Origin: Gammaproteobacteria bacterium
Lineage (GTDB): Bacteria > Pseudomonadota > Gammaproteobacteria > JACCYU01
Assembly (NCBI GenBank): GCA_013695765.1
Contig: JACCZW010000089.1
Location: 1-33,495, forward strand
Reading direction: 5' to 3'
DNA length: 33,495 bases
Shown here piece after piece: positions 8,555-16,470 of this stretch (positions within the stretch are counted from its first letter, which is position 1; the number at the start of each line of letters is the position of its first letter). Under the pieces are notes generated by a model. It saw only the letters and a list, made by a program, of their open reading frames with translations. It was not told the DNA's origin and searched no databases. Position numbers and translations under genes: made by a program.

Positions 8555-9967
8555 CTACGCGATGGCGACGAGATAATAACCCATGCCCACCAGCGCGCTG
8601 CCCAATAAGGTCGGGATCATGCCGAGCTTGAAGCGCAGCAGCGCGATCATCGCGCCCGCGGCGATAATCAGCGGCACCGGCCGCAACGTGTCCCACACCG
8701 GAATCAGCAGGCGCATGCCGAGCGCATGTTGCTCGTAAACCTTGCCGAATACCGTATGCAGCGCGAACCACACGGCCAGGTTCAGCACCACGCCGACCAC
8801 CGCGGCGGTGATACCGGACAACGTGGTGCTCAGCGCCCTGTTGCCACGCAAAGCCTCGATGTAGGGCGCGCCGAGGAAGATATACAGGAAACAGGGCACA
8901 TAGGTCACCCAGGTCACCAGCACTGAAGCGAGCACGCCGGCCCACAGCGGGTCCAGCATGCCGGCGTCGCGGTACGCGCCCATGAAACCCACGAACTGGA
9001 CAACCTGGATTAGCGGGCCGGGCGTGGTTTCGGCCATGCCCAGCCCGGTCAGCATCTCGCCGGGTTGCAGCCAGCCATAAGTGTTGACCGCCTGCTGCGC
9101 GATGTAGGCAAGTACCGCGTACGCGCCACCGAAGGTCACCACCGCCACCTTGCTGAAGAAGATGCCGAGCTGCGTGAAAATGTTGTCCGTGCCCAGCGTC
9201 ACATAGAGCACGATGAGCGGTGTGAACCACAAGGTCAGGCACAATGCCGTGATCCCTAGCGCGCGGCTTAAGCTCGGGTGCGTGTGGATCTCGCCCTGGT
9301 AGACGACTTCCGAATCGATGTTGCCACCGCTTGTGTCGCCATGGCCGCGAATGACATAAAAAGTATCCGGCCAGATGCGCCCGCCGCTGAAGCCGACGAG
9401 TCCGGCGCCGATAATGATCATAGGGAATGGAACCTGGAAAAAGAATATGCCGATGAACGCGACCGCGGCGAGCCCCACCAACACCCGATTTTTGAGCGCC
9501 CGCGAGCCGATCTTGAGCACCGCCTGCACCACCACGGCGAGCACCGCCGGAGTCAGCCCGAAGAACAGCGCCTGCACCACACTAATCTCCTGATAACCCG
9601 CATACAGGATGCTCAAGGCCAGAATCGAAACGAAGCCGGGCAACACGAACAATATGCCGGCCGCCAGTCCGCCCAGGGTCTTGTGCAGCAGCCAGCCGAT
9701 GTAAATCGCGAGCTGCTGGGCCTCGGGCCCCGGCAGAAACATGCAGTAGTTCAATGCATGCAGAAAGCGGTTCTCATCGATCCAGCGCTTTTCTTCGACC
9801 AGAATTCGGTGCATGACCGCGATCTGCCCTGCGGGCCCGCCGAAGCTCAGCAACGCTACCCTTACCCACACTCGGAACGCCGCGGCAAAGGATACTTCAC
9901 GCGCAGGTCCATTCTGTGGTGATGCAGCTGAACCGGCGTCAGCTGTGATGCTGGTCGTCTCGCTCAT
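8555..9967 (-). CDS. chrA: Chromate efflux transporter, long CHR family
   Basis: 470-residue inner-membrane protein that exports chromate from the cytoplasm. The N-terminal half starts after about 25 polar residues with FRVWVRVALLSFGGPAGQIA and contains the family stretch CMFLPGPEAQQLAIYIGWLL. The second half repeats the pattern (VVTFGGAYAVLAYIAQQAV, then GMAETTPGPLIQVVQFVGF), so both homologous CHR domains are present and the length is normal for the two-domain form. The start ATG has GAGGA about 7 nt upstream. It follows chrB on the same strand after an 82-nt gap that contains TTACAAG (10009-10015), a heptamer also present in the chrB operator region. Confidence 0.95.
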   Translation of the reverse strand: MSETTSITADAGSAASPQNGPAREVSFAAAFRVWVRVALLSFGGPAGQIAVMHRILVEEKRWIDENRFLHALNYCMFLPGPEAQQLAIYIGWLLHKTLGGLAAGILFVLPGFVSILALSILYAGYQEISVVQALFFGLTPAVLAVVVQAVLKIGSRALKNRVLVGLAAVAFIGIFFFQVPFPMIIIGAGLVGFSGGRIWPDTFYVIRGHGDTSGGNIDSEVVYQGEIHTHPSLSRALGITALCLTLWFTPLIVLYVTLGTDNIFTQLGIFFSKVAVVTFGGAYAVLAYIAQQAVNTYGWLQPGEMLTGLGMAETTPGPLIQVVQFVGFMGAYRDAGMLDPLWAGVLASVLVTWVTYVPCFLYIFLGAPYIEALRGNRALSTTLSGITAAVVGVVLNLAVWFALHTVFGKVYEQHALGMRLLIPVWDTLRPVPLIIAAGAMIALLRFKLGMIPTLLGSALVGMGYYLVAIA

Positions 9968-10049
9968 TGTCGAAATCCTCGCTATGGCGGATTGATACCA
10001 AAGGTGTGTTACAAGCTCTTTTCTGCGCCTCGGCCTGATATGATCAGAC

Positions 10050-11012
10050 TCATGCTGGCGCGGGTGCGAAGGCGGTATAGAGGCAATCCAGCACCGGCGT
10101 CATCTCGGTGAGCAGGCAATCGTCGTCCGTGCAGCGTTCGCGCGCGCCGGTCAGAATTGTCTCGAAACCGGCTGCTTCGGGTATTGGCCGGCCACCGACA
10201 TCCAGGTGATGTACGAGATCCGCGACGCGCACCAGCGCCGGATCACTCTCCAGAGCGAAGCTGGTCAAGAGCACTTCGAAGGTGACTCGATCGCCGACAT
10301 GGGTAAACGCGGCACCGTCGAAGTCGAAGCCAAGCGCATCCGAAGGACAGTCCGCCGGATTCGCCAGCCACACAAACCGCGCCCCGGGGTCGATGAATGA
10401 GCGGATAAGCCACGCGCTGGCCAGCCGATCAACCCATAAGCGCCTGCGTGTGGCCCACACCCGCGCCTGGTAGTCCGCCTTGTCCAGCCGCTCGATTTCC
10501 CGCTGCGCCGACCTTGGCTCGTTCGGCGCAAAGCACTGCAGGATCATCATCTCGGCCTCCTGCAACGCTTGTCTGGTCTTGTCCATGGCCGCGCCCGGAA
10601 AGTAGTCGTTCGCGCCAACATTATTGAAGTCGCGCCGCAAGGATTTCAGCGCGCGTCGCGCCTGCGGCTCCGACCATTGAGTTAATTTAGACCGGAAGCG
10701 CGCAACGTCCTTCGCCAGCTCTGTGTAATCCTCGCTGCGGTCAAACAATGCGCGAAACGCCTGTTCCTCCACGTCGCTCCGGGTTTTGACGTCCAGCAGA
10801 TAGGCCGTGCCGCCTAGATCCAACACTTCCTGCGCCTGCTTCTCTAGCGCCTTGCGTAACGGCTCGCGCGCGGGAAGCAGATGTACGCCATCACGCACCA
10901 CAGCCGCGCCTAAGCCCTTCAGCGAGCGCCATAAACGGATGCGCGGAGTTCCGGTCTGCCCCGGAAGGCTGGCTATGAACAACAGCCAACAGGAATCTCC
11001 GCCTACATTCAT
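10050..11012 (-). CDS. chrB: Chromate resistance protein / chromate-sensing regulator ChrB
   Basis: 320 residues matching the two-part ChrB layout. The N-terminal half (about residues 1-150) includes WLLFIASLPGQTGTPRIRLW and LKGLGAAVVRDGVHLLP, the winged-helix-like part proposed to bind DNA. The C-terminal half includes WATRRRLWVDRLASAWLIRS, FIDPGARFVWL and LVHHLDVGG, which is the ChrB domain. In characterised chr operons ChrB is needed for chromate-specific induction of chrA. The start is an ATG directly downstream of the overlapping inverted repeats at 11023-11051, consistent with autoregulation of a chrB-chrA operon. Confidence 0.92.
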   Translation of the reverse strand: MNVGGDSCWLLFIASLPGQTGTPRIRLWRSLKGLGAAVVRDGVHLLPAREPLRKALEKQAQEVLDLGGTAYLLDVKTRSDVEEQAFRALFDRSEDYTELAKDVARFRSKLTQWSEPQARRALKSLRRDFNNVGANDYFPGAAMDKTRQALQEAEMMILQCFAPNEPRSAQREIERLDKADYQARVWATRRRLWVDRLASAWLIRSFIDPGARFVWLANPADCPSDALGFDFDGAAFTHVGDRVTFEVLLTSFALESDPALVRVADLVHHLDVGGRPIPEAAGFETILTGARERCTDDDCLLTEMTPVLDCLYTAFAPAPA

Positions 11013-11060
11013 GGTAACGAATGCTACATTTCTTGTAGCGTCTATTACAAGACTGAATGC
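11013..11060 (-). promoter_or_regulatory. chrB promoter with overlapping inverted repeats (candidate ChrB operator)
   Basis: Two perfect 6-bp inverted repeats overlap here: GCTACA-N5-TGTAGC (11023-11039) and CTTGTA-N8-TACAAG (11032-11051). They share the central half-site. On the minus strand TGTAAT (11044-11049) is a good -10 hexamer and lies within the second repeat, so a transcript would start near 11037, inside the first repeat. No good -35 is seen upstream, where an A/T run occurs instead. Symmetry and position are direct observations; ChrB binding is inferred. Confidence 0.55.
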
Positions 11061-11178
11061 AAAATTTTTTTAGCGCAGCTCGCCGTATCTTTTGCCGTTC
11101 TCAGCCCTAAAACATCGAGTCCGCGGAAGGCGGGCTATGTTCGAATGCCGGCGGTGATTCAGTGGCTGCGTTTAGATG

Positions 11179-12252
11179 TTATTTGTCTTGCCCATAGTCA
11201 TTGTTTTCAGTAGGTGCTCTAAAGCTGACGATGAATACGGCACCGCCGCTGGGATTTTCTGTAATTTCTATCCCGCCGGCGTGCGCGCGCATGATGTCGC
11301 GCACGATGGAGAGCCCCAGACCAGCGCCGCTGCGACGCTCCCCACGGCCGCGCCAGAATCGCTCGAATATCTGCTCACGCAAGTCTTCGGGAATGCCCGG
11401 TCCTTGATCCGCGACACGAATACTGCCGGGAGCAACCACATTCACCCTGATCTCCCCGCCGGACGGACTGTGGGCGACGGCATTCTCGATGAGATTGCGC
11501 ACGGCATCCCTGATCGCATCCGGATTGCCGCTGATGCAAACGGGCGCATCGTCCGCATCTAGTCCCAGATTGCAGTTCTTCCGCAGGGCGAGCGGCGCCA
11601 GCGCGCTGATCTCGTCCGCGACCAACGCCGTCAAGTCGGTCGGCTGTGACGTATCCAAGGTCACACTGTCCAGGCGGGCCACACACAGCAGTTGGTCCAC
11701 CAAACGATTCATGCGCGCCACGTCGTCGCGCAACGCCTGAATCTTGCCATTGCCCTCCAGCACGTCGAGGCCAGCCGTCAGGATCGCCAGCGGCGTGCGC
11801 AACTGATGCGCGGCATTCGCCGTGAAGCGGCGTTGCTGCTCCATGCCGACCTCGAGTCGGCCTAGCGCCTGATTGACGGCGCGCACCAGCGGAACGATCT
11901 CGGAGGGAAGCCGCTCGGAGGTCAGGCGTACGCTGACGTCTCGCGGACCGATGCCGCGGGCCTGCGCGGAGACTTCGCGCAAGGGCCGCAAACTTTGGCG
12001 CAAGCTGAAAATCCCGATCAGCAGCATCAAAACGGCAACGACCGGAATCAGCCACGCCACATCGGAGAGAAACTCCTCCACCACTGCGTGCGCGAAATCT
12101 TCGTCAGTCTGGGTCTCCGCCACTGGGGCTGAGCGTGCTGTCTCGCGCGCTTCGAGGAACACGCCGATCGCGAGAATAACCGCCGCGAGCGCGAACACGG
12201 CCGCCAATCGCCAAGCCAGCCGGAACTGAAGGGACTGCCGATCGAATCTCAA
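11179..12252 (-). CDS. Two-component sensor histidine kinase
   Basis: 357-residue inner-membrane kinase. A first membrane segment (about residues 13-33), a short periplasmic loop and a second segment (about 66-84) lead into a HAMP linker. The phospho-acceptor His149 lies in NAAHQLRTPLAIL. The ATPase domain shows the N box NLIENAVAHSP, the G1 box VADQGPGIP, the F box FERFWRG and the G2 box GAGLGLSIV. The start is TTG, overlapping the response regulator stop (TTGA), so translation is probably coupled. The loop is only about 30 residues, typical of kinases of the QseC/PmrB/CzcS type. The ligand is unknown; metal stress is suggested only by the surrounding genes. Confidence 0.9.
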   Translation of the reverse strand: MRFDRQSLQFRLAWRLAAVFALAAVILAIGVFLEARETARSAPVAETQTDEDFAHAVVEEFLSDVAWLIPVVAVLMLLIGIFSLRQSLRPLREVSAQARGIGPRDVSVRLTSERLPSEIVPLVRAVNQALGRLEVGMEQQRRFTANAAHQLRTPLAILTAGLDVLEGNGKIQALRDDVARMNRLVDQLLCVARLDSVTLDTSQPTDLTALVADEISALAPLALRKNCNLGLDADDAPVCISGNPDAIRDAVRNLIENAVAHSPSGGEIRVNVVAPGSIRVADQGPGIPEDLREQIFERFWRGRGERRSGAGLGLSIVRDIMRAHAGGIEITENPSGGAVFIVSFRAPTENNDYGQDK

Positions 12253-12932
12253 GGCGCGGCGTCCACTTCAGCAAGCAGATAACCGATCCCGCGCACGGTG
12301 TGGATGCGAATTGAAACACCCGCCTCCTCCAGCCGTCGGCGCAGATGATGGACGTGCACCGGCACGGGGTTCGAGGCTGGTTCGGCGTCGAAGCCATACA
12401 GTTTTTCTTCTAACACGGCTCGTGGCACGACCCGTCCCTGGCGACGCATGAGTTGTTCTAAGACAGCGAGCTCCTGACGGGAGAGATCCACGCGCCGTTC
12501 GGCGATTCTCACCTCGCGTCCGATGCTATCGAAGCTGAGATTTCCTGCCGTCAAGATCGTGCCTAAAGCGGCGCCCGGGCGTCGCAGCAGCGCCTTGACT
12601 CGCGCGAGCAGTTCGGCCATCGCGAACGGCTTGACCAGATAATCATCCGCGCCGCCGTCTAAACCGGCGACACGATCCTCGATTGCGTCGCGCGCAGTCA
12701 GGATAAGTACGGGTAGCTCACTGCCACGGCGGCGCAGGCCGGCCAGCAACGCAAGGCCGTCGCCATCCGGCAAACCCAGATCCAATATGCCGGCATCGTA
12801 ACGCACCGCCCGCAAAGCACCGTCGGCCGCCTGTAGCGTGTCTAAGGCGTCGACCACGAAGCCGTCCCGGCTCAGGCCCTCGCTCACCGTCTCCGCGAGT
12901 CGCCATTCGTCTTCCACCAACAAAAGCCGCAT
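12249..12932 (-). CDS. OmpR-family response regulator
   Basis: 227 residues from the ATG at 12932, which yields the standard receiver start MRLLLVEDE; a TTG 18 nt further upstream is less likely. The receiver domain has the acidic pair at 7-8, phospho-acceptor Asp51 in GILDLGLPDGDG and the Lys in YLVKPFA. The C-terminal winged helix (about 130-220) includes LSRQELAVLEQLMRRQGRVV and HHLRRRLEEAGVSIRIHTVRGIGYLL in its two parts. It is of the QseB/PmrA/CzcR type. The kinase is encoded immediately downstream with overlapping stop and start. The divergent PepSY-like gene is a plausible target, because TTTAAT-N5-GTTAAA direct repeats lie upstream of it. Confidence 0.92.
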   Translation of the reverse strand: MRLLLVEDEWRLAETVSEGLSRDGFVVDALDTLQAADGALRAVRYDAGILDLGLPDGDGLALLAGLRRRGSELPVLILTARDAIEDRVAGLDGGADDYLVKPFAMAELLARVKALLRRPGAALGTILTAGNLSFDSIGREVRIAERRVDLSRQELAVLEQLMRRQGRVVPRAVLEEKLYGFDAEPASNPVPVHVHHLRRRLEEAGVSIRIHTVRGIGYLLAEVDAAP

Positions 12933-12989
12933 GTTTATCTCGCCCGTCAATCCGCCGCCGCTAATGTAACAGAGCGTACGGCCCAGATT

Positions 12990-13030
12990 GACGCATTTAA
13001 TTCTGTGTTAAACAAAGCCGTATAGAGTCA
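12990..13030 (+). promoter_or_regulatory. Candidate promoter and PmrA-like direct repeat upstream of the PepSY-like gene
   Basis: TTTAAT (12996-13001), a 5-nt spacer and GTTAAA (13007-13012) form TTAA half-sites 11 nt apart, the spacing used by PmrA/QseB-type regulators. A -10-like TATAGA follows at 13021-13026, so a bound regulator would occupy the -35 area. The second half-site deviates from the consensus at its outer bases, and TTTAA/TTAAA can equally be read as an inverted repeat. Regulation by the adjacent response regulator is inferred. Confidence 0.35.
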
Positions 13031-13070
13031 TCGCTCACTTCTACCAGAGTCTGAATCAAGGAGTTTAACC

Positions 13071-13400
13071 ATGAACCTGAAATCCAGTCGATCCATGCTC
13101 AAAGGCGCGGCTTTCACCGCCGGTCTGGGCATCGCGCTAAGTACGCCCGCCCTGGCCGATGACGTAAAAGAGCAAGAAATCTCGATGCAGGATCTGCCGT
13201 CAGCAGTCGCCGAGAGCGTGCAGAGCGCGCTGGGCGACAAGCAGGCGGAAGAAGTCGAGAAGATCAGTTACGAGGGAATCGTGTTGCTCTACGAAGCCGA
13301 GTACTACAAGGGCGGCAAAGAGTACGAGGTCTACGTCTATCCCAACGGCAAAGTCGCGGCCAGGCATGCTCACGAGCAAGAAGAGGAAGAAGAAAGCTAA
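13071..13400 (+). CDS. Exported PepSY-like small protein with acidic C-terminus
   Basis: 109-residue exported protein. A signal peptide with hydrophobic core LKGAAFTAGLGIALSTPALA precedes a PepSY-like fold of about 70 residues: an alpha helix (DLPSAVAESVQSALGDKQAE) then paired beta-strands (YEGIVLLYEAEYYKGGKEYE, then VYVYPNGKVAARHA). The tail is an acidic run with two His residues before it, which could bind cations. The ATG has AAGGAG 7 nt upstream. It is divergent from the two-component genes and followed by a strong terminator, so it is transcribed alone. Small PepSY proteins next to metal-responsive or antimicrobial-responsive two-component systems are common; the exact role here is unknown. 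Confidence 0.8.
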   Translation: MNLKSSRSMLKGAAFTAGLGIALSTPALADDVKEQEISMQDLPSAVAESVQSALGDKQAEEVEKISYEGIVLLYEAEYYKGGKEYEVYVYPNGKVAARHAHEQEEEEES

Positions 13401-13422
13401 GCCCTTCTGGGTGTTTCAACTG

Positions 13423-13452
13423 GGGACCTGCCGCGAGCAGGTCCCTTTCTTT
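13423..13452 (+). terminator. Rho-independent terminator after the PepSY-like gene
   Basis: A perfect 9-bp stem GGGACCTGC / GCAGGTCCC (13423-13431, 13437-13445) with the 5-nt loop CGCGA is followed by TTTCTTT. It lies 22 nt after the stop codon of the PepSY-like gene. Confidence 0.9.
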
Positions 13453-13514
13453 AATGAACCTAGGATTCAGCAGAGCTCTTCGTAGAGCTGTTGGTCGCAG
13501 CCGTAAGGATGGAC

Positions 13515-14858
13515 ATGGACAGGATATTTTCCACCTTACTGATTGTCGCGATCGCCTTTCTGGCGTTCGTCGGCGGCGCCTTCGTCGTGTTGACGAAGGT
13601 TTTTCCGTATGACTACTTCAATAACGCCTATCAGGCGATGGATGCGCTTTACCATCAGCAAGAGGACTATCAGACGCCGTATCAGACCAACCTGTGGAGA
13701 CCCGCGAGAACCGGACAGCGCGGTGTGACGATTCACAAGGCCGGCAAGGCCTACGATGGTCTTACGCTCTACAACTCGAGCCATGCGCAAAAGGCTTTCC
13801 TGATCGACATGGACGGCAAGGTGGTGCATGAATGGAGCCTGCCGATCCGCGACATCTGGGAGGACCCCAACCGGGAACCGCGGCCCGATGCGTTCGTCGC
13901 CTGGGATTACGTGTACATGTACCCTAACGGCGATCTGCTCGCGATGTACGCCGGCGCCGGCGACACGCCCTGGGGCTATGGTCTGGTCAAGATGGACAAG
14001 GACTCCAGGGTGATCTGGAAGTATTGGAATCACGTGCATCACGATCTGGATATTGCCGCCGACGGCAAGATTTATGTGCTGACCAACGCCATTCGCAACA
14101 ACCAAATCGAGGGCTACGAGCATCTGACCCCGCCGCGCATCGACGATTACTTGGTGGTGCTGTCGCCCGACGGCAAACAGCTTAAAAAGGTATCCATTCT
14201 CGACGCCCTGTTGCGCTCCCGTTACGGGCGCATGATGCGCGCCGGACCGTCCTGGGATATCAAGCAGGATTTCCTGCACACCAACTCCATTGACATCGTC
14301 GACCGTACGACCGCCGCCAGGCTACCGTTCGCCAGGGTAGGCCAGGTGCTGCTGTCGCTCAGAGACATCGACACCCTCGCGGTGCTCGATCTTGAAAAGG
14401 AGGAAGTCGTCTGGGCGCTGCGCGGGCCCTGGCACCGGCAGCACGACGCGCAGCTGTTGCCTAACGGCCATATCCTGCTGTTCGACAACTACGGTCACTA
14501 CGACGATGGCGGGATGTCGCAGCTCATCGAATTCGATCCAGTAACGCTGGAAAAAGTCTGGGTCTATGCCGGCGACGAGAAGCAGCTGCTGGAAAGCGGT
14601 ATCCGCTCGACCGAGCAGCGGCTCCCCAACGGCAATACCTTGATTACGGAGTCCGATGGCGCCCGTCTGCTCGAGGTGACGAAGAAAGGCGAAATCGTGT
14701 GGGAATTCGTCAATCCGGTCAGGGCCGGCGAGAACGACGAGCTGATACCCGTGCTCCTCTTTGGTACCCAGCGTGTAGTGCCAGAATCCCTCGACCCCGA
14801 GTTCTTGGCATTCATTAACGAGTCGGAACGACCGACGCGGGCGAGCGCAGGCAAATAG
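13515..14858 (+). CDS. Membrane-anchored arylsulfotransferase-family (ASST) protein
   Basis: 447 residues from the ATG at 13515, chosen because AAGGA lies 5 nt upstream; in-frame TTG (13491) and ATG (13509) are worse placed. An N-terminal hydrophobic helix (STLLIVAIAFLAFVGGAFVV) anchors a large periplasmic domain. The rest shows repeated beta-propeller blade signatures (AFLIDMDGKVVHEWSLP; VYMYPNGDLLAMYAG; HDAQLLPNGHILLFDNYG; RLPNGNTLITES). Conserved His positions in WNHVHHDLDIA, FLHTNSIDI and RQHDAQLLPNG match the arrangement of arylsulfotransferase (PF14269/PF05935-like) proteins. PAPS-independent members move sulfate between phenols; many family members have no known substrate, so activity is not claimed. 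It is followed 55 nt later by the DUF1259 gene. Confidence 0.8.
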   Translation: MDRIFSTLLIVAIAFLAFVGGAFVVLTKVFPYDYFNNAYQAMDALYHQQEDYQTPYQTNLWRPARTGQRGVTIHKAGKAYDGLTLYNSSHAQKAFLIDMDGKVVHEWSLPIRDIWEDPNREPRPDAFVAWDYVYMYPNGDLLAMYAGAGDTPWGYGLVKMDKDSRVIWKYWNHVHHDLDIAADGKIYVLTNAIRNNQIEGYEHLTPPRIDDYLVVLSPDGKQLKKVSILDALLRSRYGRMMRAGPSWDIKQDFLHTNSIDIVDRTTAARLPFARVGQVLLSLRDIDTLAVLDLEKEEVVWALRGPWHRQHDAQLLPNGHILLFDNYGHYDDGGMSQLIEFDPVTLEKVWVYAGDEKQLLESGIRSTEQRLPNGNTLITESDGARLLEVTKKGEIVWEFVNPVRAGENDELIPVLLFGTQRVVPESLDPEFLAFINESERPTRASAGK

Positions 14859-14913
14859 TCGCTGTGTTTGCTTTACTCTGAGTTTTTCAATTGTCAGTAA
14901 CGGAGTTCTTTTC

Positions 14914-15837
14914 ATGCTGAACCAGGGCCAGTCTCGAAAGACGCACACCTATTGTCTTGCCGTCCTCATCGCGCTCGTGAGCGCAGCAACCACAATCGCC
15001 TACGCGCAGTCCACCAACCTAGACACCAAGTCCATCAACGGCGCGGCCGGTAAGCAGACGAGTGTCGAAGACGATGGCGTAGTGCGCATCGAGTGGAGCC
15101 GCGATGACGTGCCGGTCACGGTGGACGGCATGCCGCTACCACCGCCCGCCGGATTGGGAAGCTGGGCCGCGTTTAAGGCCGTGCCCGGCGGCGTGATGGT
15201 CATGGGCGATACCGTGGTTTTTGAAGATGAGATCACGCCGGCCATGGACGCCGCCTTTGCACATGGCTTGGAAGTCACGGGCCTACACAACCACTTCATC
15301 TTCGATCGTCCACCGGTGTATTTCATGCACGTCGGCGGGCATGGCGAGGGCGAAGCGCAACTAGCCAAAGGCGTGCGCGCCGTATGGGATGCGGTCAAAG
15401 CCGTGCGTGAGGAAAACCCGACGCCGACCGAGCGTTTCGCGGGGCGCGTGCCGGAGCAAACGGATGAAATATACGTCGCGGCCCTCAAAGAGATTCTGGA
15501 CGCCCAGCCTGATATAAAGAACGGGGTAGTTAAGTTCAGTTTCGGGCGCGAGGCTGCGATGCACGGCGCGCCGGTTGGCGAGTCGATGGGGCTCAACACC
15601 TGGGCCGCGTTCATGGGCAATTCAGAATGCGCCGCGGTCGACGGCGACTTCGCCATGACGGTCGAGGAAGTGCAGCCGGTCATGCATGCGTTGCGCAAGG
15701 CGGGCATCCATATCGTGGCGCTGCATAATCACATGATCGGCGAAGCGCCGCCGTACTTCTTCCTGCACTACTGGGGCAAAGGACATCCAGAGGCCCTTGC
15801 TCGTGGCGTCCGCGACGCCTTGGATAGTCAGAGGTAA
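14914..15837 (+). CDS. Secreted tandem-domain DUF1259 (LppY/LpqO-like) protein
   Basis: 307-residue exported protein with a signal peptide ending near AYAQS. It contains two copies of the same unit. Copy 1 (about 75-165) reads GSWAAFKAV, then VTGLHNHFI, PPVYFMHVGGHG and AKGVRAVWDAV. Copy 2 (about 225-305) reads NTWAAFMGN, then IVALHNHMIG, PPYFFLHYWGKGH and ARGVRDALDS. The repeated LHNH and HxxGxG motifs look like metal or acidic-ligand sites. The family (DUF1259) has no established biochemical function. GGAG lies 8 nt before the ATG. It probably shares a transcript with the ASST-family gene. Confidence 0.8.
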   Translation: MLNQGQSRKTHTYCLAVLIALVSAATTIAYAQSTNLDTKSINGAAGKQTSVEDDGVVRIEWSRDDVPVTVDGMPLPPPAGLGSWAAFKAVPGGVMVMGDTVVFEDEITPAMDAAFAHGLEVTGLHNHFIFDRPPVYFMHVGGHGEGEAQLAKGVRAVWDAVKAVREENPTPTERFAGRVPEQTDEIYVAALKEILDAQPDIKNGVVKFSFGREAAMHGAPVGESMGLNTWAAFMGNSECAAVDGDFAMTVEEVQPVMHALRKAGIHIVALHNHMIGEAPPYFFLHYWGKGHPEALARGVRDALDSQR

Positions 15838-15937
15838 CTAGACCTAGATGTGTCAGATATACATGGGTGTGGTGTACACGGAGCGTTCCTACTGTCGTAG
15901 GCCGCCACCACATCATACTTACCTAACATTTCGGCGT

Positions 15938-15967
15938 TTGACAGTCTGATCGAGTGTGCCGTACATT
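15938..15967 (+). promoter_or_regulatory. Candidate sigma-70 promoter for the czc-type efflux run
   Basis: A perfect -35 TTGACA (15938-15943), an 18-nt spacer and -10 TACATT (15962-15967, 4 of 6 matches) lie about 60 nt before the first gene of the efflux cluster. A small hairpin, CCTAC-TGTC-GTAGG (15888-15901), lies upstream in the gap after the DUF1259 gene but has no T-run, so it is not called a terminator. No clear metal-regulator operator was recognised. Confidence 0.5.
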
Positions 15968-16026
15968 ATTTGGCTCCCAACATCTTCCTTCGATCATAAC
16001 CCGCAAAGGTTTTGCCGAACCGTCTG

Positions 16027-16398
16027 ATGCCAAAGCATCGAATCATCCTCTCGCTTTGCCTGATGCTGGCGCTGCTTGTCGTGCAGATCGCGGGCCTGCA
16101 CTTTCACGTGCACGCAGCGGCGCCGTGGAACGACGCATTGCTTCCTGCGGTCGTACATGCGGAGCACTCCGACACGCACCATAGTTCTCATGAGGACACG
16201 GCGGCCATCGACCTGCCCGTGGTCGGCTTCTGGAAAAGCGCCGACCAGGGTTCGAATTTTCTCGCGTTGCTGACGGTAGCTTTCGCGTTGCTTCTAGTTA
16301 CACGTTCTCGCATTGTACTTCGCACCAGACTCGAAACTCGCCCACGTTTTCATCGACCTGTATTTCTGCGGCCGCCCTTGCGCGCGCCACCCCGCTAA
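16027..16398 (+). CDS. Small His-rich membrane protein at the head of the czc cluster (CzcI-like)
   Basis: 123 residues from the ATG at 16027; a TTG at 16012 in the same frame is possible. A signal-anchor (IILSLCLMLALLVVQIAG) precedes a periplasmic His-rich stretch (LHFHVHA, then HAEHSDTHHSSHED). A second hydrophobic helix (FLALLTVAFALLLV) and a basic Arg/Pro-rich tail end the protein. Small exported His-bearing proteins often sit in front of czcCBA-type operons, where CzcI is thought to modulate expression or bind metal. Homology to CzcI itself is not clear, so this is a placement-based name. The czcC-like gene starts 72 nt later. Confidence 0.65.
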   Translation: MPKHRIILSLCLMLALLVVQIAGLHFHVHAAAPWNDALLPAVVHAEHSDTHHSSHEDTAAIDLPVVGFWKSADQGSNFLALLTVAFALLLVTRSRIVLRTRLETRPRFHRPVFLRPPLRAPPR

Positions 16399-16470
16399 GC
16401 CTCCACTGTAGTTTTCTGCTCTGAACCTGTTTCTCGCGCCACGGCGCGGGCCCATGCCTGTGGGGGCAAT

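Noticed and set aside
13536-14279. A 247-codon minus-strand frame opposite the arylsulfotransferase-like gene
   Set aside because: Antisense shadow with no domain or independent start signals.
15888-15901. Terminator after the DUF1259 gene
   Set aside because: The 5-bp hairpin CCTAC/GTAGG has no T-run and is too weak.
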